Shown here: positions 23,390 to 34,337 of the stretch, piece after piece
Layout of the letters: each line of letters opens with the position of its first letter
Numbering within the stretch: position 1 is the first letter of the stretch
Source of the DNA: Trichoderma breve
Lineage: Eukaryota > Ascomycota > Sordariomycetes > Hypocreales > Hypocreaceae
Length of the DNA: 64,000 nt
Assembly: GCF_028502605.1 (NCBI RefSeq)
Contig: NC_079232.1
Coordinates: forward strand, 7,068,001-7,132,000
Direction: 5' to 3'
Made by a program: the position numbers and the translations under genes
The notes under the pieces: generated by a model
Database searches by the model: none
The model's input: only the letters and a program-made list of their open reading frames with translations
What the model was told of the DNA's origin: nothing

Positions 23390-24656
23390 TTAATGGGACG
23401 GAATTGGGGGTACCAAGGGAGAGTCGGAGTTCATCGTAGACGGTGGTACCCATCCAGCTGCGGCTGCCCAATTGACACCTCTAGCTGGCACTGCTATGTT
23501 CGTGAGGCCAAAGGCAGCAATGAGTGCCTTGCCGGCAGCAGTCTTCTGCAAGCTCGCATATTCTTGCTGTGACGTCTGGCCAACGCCAGAAGCCCAGAAC
23601 AGATTGTCAAACAAGTGGGCGATGGAAAAGAACTTGTGAGAATCAGGATTGTATACAGAGTCGCGCTCGAACCTCATGGCGTGTGACGCAGCGTAGCCAA
23701 ATGACAGATCATAATCTACGTGGGAGAGCTTAGTAGAGATCCTAGATACATTACAGGGTATTAACTTACCTCCGAATATTCCAACAGTACCGGTATTCCG
23801 CAAGACTTGTGTGTAAAAGGCGCCGAGCCAACTCTTGCCTGCCGTATCAAGCGTTGTACCACTAGCAAATGAAGTAGGTCCTTTGCTTGTAAAGCCCAGT
23901 GGCAACTTGAAGTTCTTTGTACAGAATATGATGTTTTGGTAAAACTTTACGTTATTATCGTAGCTGTATCCCGACTCGCCGTTTAACGCACATGGCCTAG
24001 TGGTTCCATCAGTGCCAATCCTTTTGCCGGTGAGCTCAACTGGGAGATGGTAGTAAGGGTCCGCTGAGGCAGGTTAGTAAGTAACTAAGTCACTCTATGG
24101 GCTGTTAAACACTAACTGTAAAGATATTTGCCGCTGCTACTGTTCTTGGATATATACGGGGCATCATCGCAGACCACCATGAGAAATGGGGTTTCAGTGC
24201 CAGGTCCCCATACAGCATTGGCTGCATAAAGGGCGTCTTGTGAACACCTGTTAGTGACATTTGCCATAGTCCTAGCCAGCTGTATGACTTACTTGCTATG
24301 TTCCAAACGCCCAAGGGCCCACCCAGATTCGAAGTTGTCGCTGTATTATTGCCCCAAAAAGCAGTGTAGGTTGAATTGAGTCGGTATCTCTCCCAAGCGA
24401 GAACATTGGCAGGGAGCGTCGTCGGCGACTGAGTGGTAGGATGGTATACACGATACGAACTGGCAATAACCATCTTATCAAGGATGTCGTAGGCGGTAGT
24501 AAAGAGGCCACCAGATCCAGCAGCAGACGGAAAGCCTTGGGACTTTGCCCAAGGGTCACACGTCGCCTTATCGACCCATATCATTTTGCCGGGGATCACT
24601 TGAGCAACGATTGCTTGAAGACTGCCGAGGGCAGCTAGGATGGCGATTGGTTTCAT
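23390..24656 (-). CDS. Secreted protein of unknown function, four exons, 367 aa
   Basis: I do not recognise the family. Exons 24656-24293, 24236-24117, 24063-23770 and 23715-23390 join in phase 1 at each border (introns of 56, 53 and 54 nt; donors GTAAGT, GTTAGT, GTAAGT). The splice choice is supported because joining gives coherent text across borders (VWNIANALYAANAV, SGKYLYTDPYYH, GIFGDYDLSF). Residues 1-19 form a signal peptide ending IVAQ. Few cysteines, several Asn glycosylation sites and many Trp/Tyr/Phe residues are seen. No HExxH or other catalytic motif is visible; a SIAHLFDNLFWASG segment lies near residue 305. A TATA-like run lies near 24,810-24,818. It may be a cell-wall or effector-like secreted protein, which is inference. 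Confidence 0.85.
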
Positions 24657-25695
24657 TCTGGGTAGTAGTGAGTAATGAATGTATTGGGGTTAGTGATAAT
24701 GAGCGACTGCAACGAGAAATGAAGCGAGCGAAAAGTAAATGAATGTCAACCCTAAGGGACTGAGGAGTTGCAGTGGAAAACGCTCTGAAAAAACATTGAG
24801 CGCTCTCCAAATATATATGGCTATCACAGCCTAAGCGCTCACTTACATCGTACGAGTACTTCCCCTATAGCCATCTAATCTTGTACTCTAAAATTAATCC
24901 TTCCTCGGAGCCTGCCGCCCCTCAATCGTAACACTCTCTGTATTGGAATTTTACTAGCCTTATTCTGGTAACATCGTTGGTGATACAGTTACAGTTGCTA
25001 CTGCAGTTGGTTGGTGGTTCAGTGGGTTGAGGTTACAGTGGGTTGGTTGGTTGGTGATACAGTTGGTAGGTGTAGGTCACTGCCCCCTGGCTCTCGATCA
25101 AGGGGTAAATGGCCCCCAAAACATCGGCTTGCGTTTTCTCAATACCAAAGTATAACTCAACAGATATAGTGACATTCGCGTCCTGGGCGCCAAGGATTCG
25201 CAACGGCTTGCAACAGCCTCAGTCAATAAGGCTATCAAGGCCTAGGATGTATATGTCCCCAATAAGCGGCAACGGTCATTACACGGCCATAAATTAATGA
25301 TTACTCAATCGCCTGGAGAATTGATGGCGACCAACTTGCATCCGGATCATCCGATACACAAGGGGGCGTTGGATTTGGATATGTCAATGTTGAGCATTCA
25401 CAATTTGTGGAAGCATGGCAATGAGCATTTCGCACAAGCGTAACTTCATCCATCGAACAAGTTCCACGTGAATAACTCCTTACATTTCGCGGTCACAAAC
25501 CTTGTCCATTCCCAGCTACAAGAAGAAGCTTCAATTTGCTGGATAAATAACTGTGAATAAAGAAGCCTTTGTCTAATCAGAACATTCTATTCAACCTCAA
25601 TTAAATACGGACACAGGAACATGATATCAGTGCCAACTTGCACAATATCCAGTAATACACTGGACCAGGTTCGTTAGAATAGGCGAAACCAACTT
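24657..25695. other. Intergenic region with GGTTGGTT-type low-complexity tract
   Basis: No gene is supported. At about 24,975-25,075 the plus strand holds a run built from GGTT, CAGTGGGTT and TTGGTGATACAGTT units, the last occurring twice (near 24,978 and 25,051). The rest is AT-rich spacer that carries the promoter of the secreted-protein gene. Confidence 0.5.
24978..25075 (+). repeat. Imperfect GGTT / GATACAGTT repeat tract
   Basis: TTGGTGATACAGTT occurs twice, separated by GTTGGTTGG and CAGTGGGTTG units. It is simple-sequence DNA produced by slippage rather than a mobile element. Confidence 0.6.
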
Positions 25696-26757
25696 TCACA
25701 GTCCTGCAGCTCTCAGGATACCCGGTTTCCTCTCTTCCAAGATCACCACAGTTTGTTCCCAGACTTTCTCCTGTGCTTTCTCACCCAAACTGGTATAAAT
25801 CCAAGGTGCAACATCTTGGTTCATTCCATCACTCTGGCATTCGCCATGCGAATTATCTGGAGCAGCGGCAGCGAGCACAAGGCACCGGCCACCCACTTCA
25901 GTAGTGCGCGCAAGAAGCTTGTAGGCGAGACGGACCAAGAGCGGAGGCTTCACACCGCTACGATTAATAGCACTGTAACAGAGGCCGGGATTCACCAGGT
26001 TGATAGTTACGTGGTGTGTAGTGGAATTGGAGTCGTGCTTTAGACGGGCGACGATTTCGCGGACCAAGAGGACCTCGAGAAGCTTAGTGACTTGGTATCT
26101 CGGTTGTTGGCTGTATGAGAGCTCGTTATTCAACTGCTCGTACAGGTTCGAACCATTGATTTCGTCAAATTTGCTAAGGCGATGCGCCTCCGAGCTCACA
26201 ATGGTCAAATGAGGCGTCGCATCTGGGAACTCTGCCTTGGTGTCCCGAAGCTTGGGGAGCAGCGACAGAGCTAACAAGAACGTATTGAGCACATTGACTT
26301 GTGTGACTTGCTCATAACCATCAACTATCCTGAACTCTTTAGTGTTTATGCCAGCGTTTAGTACCGCAGCATCGACACGGTGCAACTCCTTTTGGACGCG
26401 CTCGCAAAACTCGAGGGTGGATCGGTTGCTGGTTTGATCAAGTGGCCAGACCTCAATAGCATCGGCATCGCTTCGTGCCGTGACACTCCTGAGAATGTCT
26501 TCCTTGGCGGCCTGGCCTTTGGAGACGGTGCGGACCGCAAGAATTAGTTTCGCGGCGTTGAGCCTGTAAAAGTGGCGAGCGGCCTCCAAGCCTAACCCAA
26601 CATTGGATCCAGTGACTATAACCGTCTTTCCAGCGAAAGAGTCTATAGGGTAACGAGGAGCTATGAAGAGTTGTGAATAGAAAAACTGGCGAATAGCAGG
26701 TCCGAGATTCAGTTGGATAGGAAATTCTGGCTCCTGTGTGTTTCCCATAGTGGTCAA
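25696..26757 (-). CDS. Short-chain dehydrogenase/reductase, 353 aa
   Basis: It is an NAD(P)-dependent oxidoreductase of the classical/extended SDR type that many fungi carry as retinol-dehydrogenase-like or WW-domain-oxidoreductase-like proteins. The frame is uninterrupted. The cofactor motif TGSNVGLG is at about residue 49, NAG at about 136, an active-site Ser in the TIVSSEAH segment and the YQVTK catalytic Tyr/Lys pair at about 220. The substrate is unknown. Two close ATGs (MTTM, then MGNT) make the exact start uncertain by three residues. On the minus strand TATAAAAGG lies at 26844-26852, about 90 nt upstream. The gene shares its upstream region with the divergent regulator-like gene at 27248. 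Confidence 0.9.
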   Translation of the reverse strand: MTTMGNTQEPEFPIQLNLGPAIRQFFYSQLFIAPRYPIDSFAGKTVIVTGSNVGLGLEAARHFYRLNAAKLILAVRTVSKGQAAKEDILRSVTARSDADAIEVWPLDQTSNRSTLEFCERVQKELHRVDAAVLNAGINTKEFRIVDGYEQVTQVNVLNTFLLALSLLPKLRDTKAEFPDATPHLTIVSSEAHRLSKFDEINGSNLYEQLNNELSYSQQPRYQVTKLLEVLLVREIVARLKHDSNSTTHHVTINLVNPGLCYSAINRSGVKPPLLVRLAYKLLARTTEVGGRCLVLAAAAPDNSHGECQSDGMNQDVAPWIYTSLGEKAQEKVWEQTVVILEERKPGILRAAGL

Positions 26758-27247
26758 GTCGAGGATGAGAAATAATGAAAGAGTTCAATTCTATGTATGG
26801 TGAGGAGAGTATGTTGGCAGCGTGAATCATATTGACTTTATATCCTTTTATATCTACATTTCTAAACGACAAGAGATAGATTCCCGATTTAGGAAGTTGT
26901 TCCAAAGAAGCAGAGGATTCATCACTTACATGTCTATGCCAGCCCGCCATGTGAGACCCCACAACTCTAGGCGGTTTATTAGTCCGTCTCTTCGGCCAGC
27001 CTGTCAACAAATTCCGTTTTAGGAATTTGTTCGACTGTGCCGTAGTCTTTACGACGCTAATCGATTACAAATCCCGAGCACTCAGCCTTTTCAACATCCT
27101 TCCTTGACTTTCATTCTTTCCCCGATCAACACATTCTACATTCAGCAAAGTTCCGATAGCGAGCTGCCAGAGAACGCGTACGAGTTGGACTTCAATCTCA
27201 TTGATCTGATGATGAAGATGGGCTAACGTGGAGAAACAACGTAGCCG
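26758..27247. promoter_or_regulatory. Divergent promoter region (SDR gene / regulator-like gene)
   Basis: This 490 nt spacer separates two genes read in opposite directions. A good TATA element for the minus-strand gene is at 26844-26852. An AGGAATTTG / AGGAAGTTG pair near 26,895 and 27,020 is the only other short repetition noted. Confidence 0.45.
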
Positions 27248-28261
27248 ATGGAGCGGCCAGCTGCCCTGCATTTCATCAACACCACCCATCCCGGGGATGC
27301 CACCACCTCAAGCAGCTTGAGTCAGATCAGATCACATGCAGCCAAAGAAATACGCCTACGCGCACGCAGGTTGCGCAAAGCCGCTTCCCCGCAGGGCAAA
27401 AAAGGCGAAAACAAGAGGGTCAGGAAGTTTCAACGGAATACCAACGGTAAACGAGGCGACATACCGGTCCGCTCAACTAAGATTACATCTAGTAATGGCC
27501 AGGAAGATATCGAAGAACCCACATCCATAGTCGCTTCGATGCCACTGTCTCACCCGCCTCAAGCCATTGGTCTCTCTTCTGTAGTCCCATGCGGGGGCTT
27601 CTCCGAAAAGGAAGGGTTCCTCTTTCTTCACTGTACGTCTGTCCTATTTCAAACAGTTTTAGTCGTATCTAAGAAAAGCTATGGGCGAAGATGTCAATTA
27701 CATTATACCTTTCAGCAATGGCAGCTGTCACAGAAACAAGGACAGCGCCAATCGGTGGCTTATCAACATGCAGCTGAAACACTGGATCCCACTGGCTCTT
27801 TCAGACTGTGGTCTCATGGCCGCGTTGTTTCTACAGTCCTGCCATAGTCTGGCAGTATTGAATCCATGTCAGGATTATGCAGACATGTCAACCAAGTACC
27901 GACTGCAGTGCATCCAGTCAACGAATGCCTCATTATCCAAGACGGCTACGCAGATGAGCGATGCCACTATCGCCAAGGTCATGATAATGGCAGTTGATGA
28001 GGTCAGTGCTTATCACTATGGCCTTGATACGTGCGTTTCAGCTTCTAATTGACTCTCGTTCTCCTCTAGTTTACACTTGGGAATGTTGACGCGTGGCGTG
28101 CCCACCTTACGGCGATTACCTGGATGATCGAGAGGAGAGGCGGTGTTGATGCCTTGGGGGTCGGTGGATTTCTCAAAGAAGTCATTGTCAAGTATGCCGT
28201 CAGTCATTCCTTCTTCAAGCCCCATGCTAATTCGCTCAGTACGCCTATATTCTACGAGTAG
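27248..28261 (+). CDS. Truncated fungal transcription-factor-like protein (lacks C-terminal half)
   Basis: The start MERPAALHFINTTHP followed by IRSHAAKEIRLRARR is typical of fungal regulator-like proteins that carry the C-terminal fungal transcription factor region but no Zn2Cys6 cluster. Exons 27248-27632, 27679-28001 and 28070 onward join in frame (introns of 46 and 68 nt) to give LFLHSMGEDVNY and MAVDEFTLGNVDAWRAHL. The middle shows SDCGLMAALFLQSCHSLAV, YRLQCIQSTNASLSK and ERRGGVDALGVGGF, normal for the family. The frame then ends at the TAG at 28259-28261, with or without an optional 48 nt intron (28192-28239). The protein is 283-299 aa, well below the usual 450-550 aa, so it is probably truncated or decaying. 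The first intron is unusually short, so that border is the least sure. Confidence 0.65.
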
Positions 28262-28784
28262 TAATCTCGGCAACTTGCTTGAGATTAAGCACACAAAGGC
28301 GTGCTCGGCGTTGAAGGTGTGTGGTGTGATCATAAGCACTTGGATACGTCTTTCTCGGTGGAGATGAAGACCCTGTTTGCTGTTCGCACGTACATGCCTC
28401 TACACCTGTGGCCAAGGATAATTTCCGAGCTTCAAAATGAAGCACCTTCAAATATCGACAACGGATTTCATGTTTCGACCACACTCCGTTAGATTTGGCG
28501 AAACTACACCAGCGACATGCGCCGCATCGAGGGAATACAACTTTCGAGTCTGAAACCACAAAATGTAAAAAGGTTCAGAGTACTTTGCCTCATTGTTAAT
28601 AAAACCTTTGCAATGGGCTAGGATCCCAGAAAAGTCATTAGATAAGTTGTCTATAAGTCATACGCTTTCTCTTTCATTCATCATACGGCACAGTCTGCGC
28701 TTTTGATATGCCTTCTCACCAGAAAACCTTCTCACCAGAAAAGACGATTCTATCATCGTATGCTTATGGTGTAGTCAGATATTA
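28262..28784. other. Spacer downstream of the NLR gene and the truncated regulator
   Basis: This could hold the lost 3' part of the preceding gene: a plus-strand frame continues to 28,492 but shows no recognisable remains. No other gene is seen. Confidence 0.4.
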
Positions 28785-31700
28785 TTAAGACTCACTGCAA
28801 CCAAATTGCGGCGAAATTTTAATAATTGTAACCCCTCCGGAAGAATGTCCAATGGCAACGGTTGTATTATTAGAGGCCCAACAACTCGCCCGATGGCTAT
28901 CAGGAAGCCATAGGACTTTTTCGTCCTTGTAACAGAGCCACTCGCCATCTACTACAAGTTGGTTCTGCAAGTCAGTCGTCCGTTCATGATTCCGTTTGGA
29001 GACCATCTCTCGGTCTAAATCTCCTTGTGGAGTCCAAAGTTCGAAGACAGGAAAGTCATGAATGCTGTTGATGTCATCACGGCTGAAGTGGAGTTTTGTA
29101 TCAGAAATCCAGAAGTCAAAATCCGCTGTATCTGTGTTGGGGAGACGAAAACCCTTGATCAGCCGCTCGTGTGGGTTATGATGAGGGAATAGCGTGGAGG
29201 AAGCTAGGTATTGGCCGTTAGGAGAAAAGCCAATTGAGTTAATAGGTGGATAAAAATATGAATTGTGTATAGTAGTCTTGAATGTTTGAGTAGAGATATC
29301 CCAAATCTTGATGTCTTGATGACCAACTAGACATGCTACTAGTTGATCATCTGGCGAAAAAGCGACACAATAGATTTCACCAGAGGCATCAATGGTAGAT
29401 TGTTGCATCTCTGTGTTGATATTCCATAGGTTGACGACTCCAGGGGAAGAACTGAAAGCCAATAGCGTATTGGATGGTGAGAAGGCCAAAATATTACCGT
29501 TATATCGGTCCCCTAGATTCTGAATTATGTTTTCGCTGGTAACCTTCCAGATGAGGATGCTGCCAGCATGACAAACAGTAGCTAGAAGCTGACCATCAAA
29601 TGAAAAGACGACAGATATGACATGCTTCTCATGTGGTCTTTGATTTGGTGATACATCAGTAGCATCCCATAGCCTAATAGATTCGCCGATAGATACCAGG
29701 GTCTCATCGTCTCCATAAAATAGAGTTAAAAGACACATCCCAAGTTTGTCTTTAAAAATCTGGGTCAAACTGTATCTGTTGAGATCCCAAACAGCAATTT
29801 CGTCTTCAGATTGATCCGTTTTCCCAATTAAATTCTCGTGAATTGACGCCAGCAGTTGCCCTCCTGGTGAGAAAGATATATCGATAACGGGTCCCATATG
29901 CTTCATTATATGTTCCCGTTGGACGCCAGTGGTTGTATCCCAAATAATTATGGTGCCTTCATCGTCACCGGATGCTAGTAATCGATCATCTGTAGAAAAG
30001 CAAAAACACCAAATAAAGCTGGTATGGCCCACCAGTGTATGTTGCAAATTAGGGGGGGCGATATCCCAGAGATCAATAGTTGATCCATCACATTTAACTG
30101 CTAGCATCAAGCCGTTAGGCGACAATTTTGTATAAGCATCCTCCGAGAGGGGTTTTGTAAGCCTGTGGTGTTGAATGCCCGTAGCATGATCCCACGTCAA
30201 AAAATCCCAAGTCTTAGATGGTGACGCCCGTAGCTGACCCCTATCAGTGAATACCAAAGACCTGACCTCATCCACATCCTCATCAAAAGTGCTCAGCAAG
30301 GTTCCTTTGGATGGATCCCAGAATTGTAGTTTTCCTGGACCAGAAGAGCAAGATGCGAGCAATTTCTCGTCTGGAGAGAATGCGATGGCTTGGATCATGA
30401 CGGCATCACCAACGCTCCACCAGTTGAATAAAAGGCCTGCGTAAGTGGTCCAGACCCGTATGGTCATATCTGGAAACCCAGCTGCAAGTAAATCGCCAGT
30501 TGGGGAAAGCGCCACGCAAGTGGGATCTTCAGAGTCTTGGAGTTCTCCTAATTCTGCACCCCAGGAACTATCGACATTCTGTGTCATCGATATGGAATCT
30601 GGCAGTTCTCCGCTGAATTGTCGTTTAACTGCAGACACTGCTGGGGCAAATAGTAATCCCGAAAGATAAAGCTGAAGAGGTTTTTCCGTTATCATTCTTT
30701 CATTTCTAAGAATGTATCGCATAGCGTCATCAACGAGCTCCGACACTTCATAGTCATGGTTCTCCTAGTCCATTAGTCAATAATTAGACAGCACCAGCCA
30801 CTATAGTGCCTCTCAAAAGACAACATACCTCTGCAATCGACTGCAAATATCTTAATTTCTCAATAAATTCTGATACGCAGTTTAAAATGGACATTGCCTC
30901 CATCCAATGGAGTAAGTGCATTTCCAGAAAAGATTGGAGCTTTTCTATTTGGCCTTCACCGTCAATCAAGTGATCAACCCAATAACAGCACGAATACTCC
31001 AACGGTTGTGGTAAATGTTGTCTCACTGTTTCATTAGGTATATCATCGCAACTAACAGCGTAGTTTGGCAGATTGCAGATATTCCTCTTTAAAGAACTGC
31101 ACATGATATCGAGACACTGCATAGCTAACTTTTGGTTTGTTGCTTTCTTATCTATCCAGATCGCCGTTTTTTCAGGAGTTTTATGATGTAATAAGAAGTC
31201 GCGAAAAGATAGATGGAAGAGTCTTATTGGCTGGCTTTCATCATTCGGGACATTCAAAACTGAGTGTAAGGAATTCAGCCGGGAGCTGATTGCCGTTGTT
31301 GGAACGCCAATGAGCACTGACAGGTCGATAATTGATAAAGAATTTTCAAGTAAAATGATCGCACTGAGAACTTCCCTAACATCTTGAATGAACTGGTCTT
31401 TCCGTCTGTCAGTGTCGCTGTATTTCGTACATATTCGTTCCAATATTGGGAGGTATATCGCGTCTAGTTTAGAGTCTTCCGCCTTATACTCCAGATACTC
31501 ATCTAGACATGCTTGAGGGTCCAAGTCATGGTCTTCAAACACACGACACATAGTCGCCGCAAAGATAAACAAGGGAGTGGAAATTGTGGTAAGAGTGTTG
31601 ATATTTATCTCGCCAGGCCATTCCTCTCGTAGCATCCTGGATTTGCGAACTTCAGCAAGCCTATGATTTAAGAAAAAACGAATGTCGTGTTCAATATCGG

Positions 31701-33461
31701 CTTCAGGAATCTCATGAAGAATGAGGTCCTGATAATAGCTTTCTCCCATGTCTTTAAACCCAAGTCGAGTCGGTAGGTCGGGCCGGCTGGTGATAAATAA
31801 TCGGAAGTGCATAGAGCTACTTACTTGTAGCTGTGGTATCAGATGGAGTAAGACTTGAATATCTTTGTCATTATCACACTCATCTAAAGCATCAATCACC
31901 ACCACCAAAAAAGAAGGCTGGCTGTTGGCAGCTTTCAAGCAGGATATTGGCCCAACAATAAGCCTTTCAAACTGCTCCTTAAGTGATCTAGTCGAGATTT
32001 GAGGTTCAGAATCGATGACCTTTCTCAACTGATCGCCCATTCCAGGAATCCTAGTTTGGAGCTGTGAAGCGATGGTCGAGAAAAAACGTGTAGCGTTTCC
32101 GCGGTCCGCTTCACCCTTTTTAAAGAAGAATGAGGCGCCCAGTAGTTGTTTTGCTTGAAAGTGTCTTGCTATTGTCCTGGATATGGTAGATTTTCCAGTA
32201 CCAGCCATTCCGTTTAACCAGAATATGCATTTGCTCGATAATGTTGTGGCCCACTCCTCAATGTCATGGAGAATCTTGGTCCGAGTTCCTTGAAGGCATT
32301 CATCCTCGTGTTGGTCTGCGTATGAACCATACTCTGCACCCTCGGCAATTGACAGCTTCGCAAGGTCAAGTTTATGGGCGATTTTATCGGTGTTGAAAGT
32401 AAGCTCGCTCATGTGGTCGGTCAAACCTACAGAGAGTATCGTTAGATTGGTGCTCACCTTAGTGTACCAGCCAACTTACTGAGTAAAATCTCATTTGCTG
32501 TTTTACTCTCCTGCACTTCATCAGGAAGAAGTCGGCTTATAAGATCCCGCGCGTACGCCGCCGCCATCATGGATGCGTATCCCCGCCATTTATTATTTTT
32601 GTGAGTGTCGGCATAGTCGCATATCCCACGAATAATTAGACATGGGAAATGATTCATCAGTCCCGCTGCCTCCATTTCAAAGCATAAGACACCCTTGTCC
32701 ATTGCGATTTTGTCACGGATTATGGCATTTTCCATGCGTTGATTGGCGGAGGCAATTAATCCATAATGAATGACTGGATCGTCGTCGTTCTCATCTCGCG
32801 GACGTCGTGGTATACAGTTGGACGGATCATCGTCGCATGCCTCGCAAGCTTCCCATGGTCCAGATATGTGTGTATAGGCAGATTTGTATAGTATATCGCC
32901 GGTCTGTGGGCGACTGTATGTCTTTTGGAGTCGTGGCTTCCTTTGAAGGGCCTTGTTGACTTCTTCAGTCAGCGTATGACCATCCATTTCGTAGTCAGCT
33001 TTAAGCCCGGCTACTGCTGCTCGTAGCAAACTGGGAGGCTGATCCAAGAATCCCGTTTCGACAAAAGCTTTGTCCTGCATGGTTTTGCCAAAATCGTATT
33101 GAAAGACTCCTCCTTTGCCGTCTTTAGGAGTGCTGACAACTACATCGCCGAGTCTAATATCGTTCTGGCGTGTTGGAGCACCTCCTCCAGTGCCTACCAT
33201 TAATCCGAAGCGGATGTTGGGAAAGCTTCGTAATAAATTAGTCGCAGCGCCAGCAGCAGCAGCTATTCCTTGCTCGCCGTCGGGTAGACAAGCAATTGCG
33301 ACGTAATGGCCGGAAATCTTGCCGAGCTGATAGTTGTTGGAGTCGTTTGGATCCAACTCTGTCGGGCGGTTATGCCTCTCGTCCAACAATGCCAACGCTG
33401 CGACGAGTTCTGTGTGGATAGCACAAATCCACCCAACAGTGTACAAGTTCCTATCCGTCAT
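28785..33461 (-). CDS. NOD-like receptor: nucleoside phosphorylase-like, NACHT, WD40 repeats, 1519 aa
   Basis: It is a fungal NLR/STAND protein. Such proteins are thought to sense non-self and switch on a defence or cell-death response through the N-terminal domain. Exons 33461-32480, 32426-30829 and 30764-28785 join in frame (introns of 53 and 64 nt; donors GTAAGT and GTATGT). Residues 5-320 are a PNP/UDP-phosphorylase-like domain (YTVGWICAIHTE start, GLMVGTGGG, and a C-terminal LCFEMEAAGLMN segment). The NACHT ATPase follows, with Walker A GMAGTGKS at about 400-407 and Walker B LVVVIDALDECD at about 501-512. Residues 861-1519 hold about ten or more WD40-type repeats (for example SPDGQL- and IKIWD-like units). 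The repeats differ clearly from each other, unlike the near-identical, fast-evolving repeats of HET-E type genes. The codon use looks more AT-rich than in bxl1. Confidence 0.92.
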
Positions 33462-34337
33462 GGCTCTTGCAGAGTTGAAGCATATAGACTGAAATCTTGG
33501 TAGCTGATATTAGGTCTTTGGACCATAATGAGGCGGTAAGAGTGATGAGACGGCAAGAGATATTGAGGCGGAGAGGAACGCAAGTAGAAGTCCATCTCCG
33601 CTGCCTTACGCGAACCATTGTTACTTTCTATAGCCCAATGATAGAGCACCAATCTCGTTGGGCTCTTTGGGCACGGGTGGGGGTAATATATGGTGAGCGG
33701 CTGTAGGAATGAGAGAGTACGTATAATCTGATAGATGCAAATACCACCCACACGCTTTACCCCTCCGGAGAATTGCATTAACAGAAGCACGACATCGGCT
33801 CCTTTAATACGTAGAAGTATCGCAATCTGTATATTGAGGTGTTGCTCACATCCGACGAAGAACTTCATATCTCTCCCGAAACAAGTATTGAAATCGCCAA
33901 GATATCTAAGCAAAATTGACTAATACAAAATATCCACATCTAGTTTCCCTAATGGGTAAACATTTCGTCGAGAGGCGCTGCTTATTGGAATAGGTTGAGC
34001 CACAGTGGAGTGCGGACTTATTAAGTCCTGAGATGCCGGGTAAGCCTTCAAGGTGCGACACTCGTACGCCATGTTCAACGCCCAGTAGTCTGACAAAAGA
34101 TTCTATTAAACCATAGAAGCATATGACAAATTAAGAGTAATTACAAACATATTCATTATACTGCGGAGTCATGTGAGCTTGTTGATATAGAGAGTCTATA
34201 AACGAATGCTTTGTATAAAATGTCCAAGTTTGTGTCCAAGTTTACTAGATAACGATGTCTTTTGCTTCACAATCTTCAAAGGTTTGTATCAAGTTACACC
34301 CCAACACAAAATATTGAGAAAATATCCTATTTCGAAA
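33462..34337. promoter_or_regulatory. Divergent promoter region (NLR gene / crotonase-like gene)
   Basis: The 876 nt spacer has no supported gene. TATAAA at 34197-34202 lies about 136 nt before the plus-strand start codon. An overlapping minus-strand frame of 151 codons (33458-33913) lacks any recognisable content. Confidence 0.45.

Noticed and set aside
24244..24292. A 45 nt intron ending at AACAG in the secreted-protein gene
   Set aside because: It keeps a frame that soon meets a poor exon end; the acceptor CACAAG eleven bases on gives coherent protein and correct phase at all later borders.
26141..26156. GGTTCGAACC-like sequence resembling a tRNA T-arm
   Set aside because: It lies inside the SDR coding sequence, and no cloverleaf can be built around it.
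28785..33461. Three separate genes (phosphorylase, NACHT ATPase, WD40 protein)
   Set aside because: Short introns with correct phases join the three frames, and the domain order is that of known fungal NLRs.
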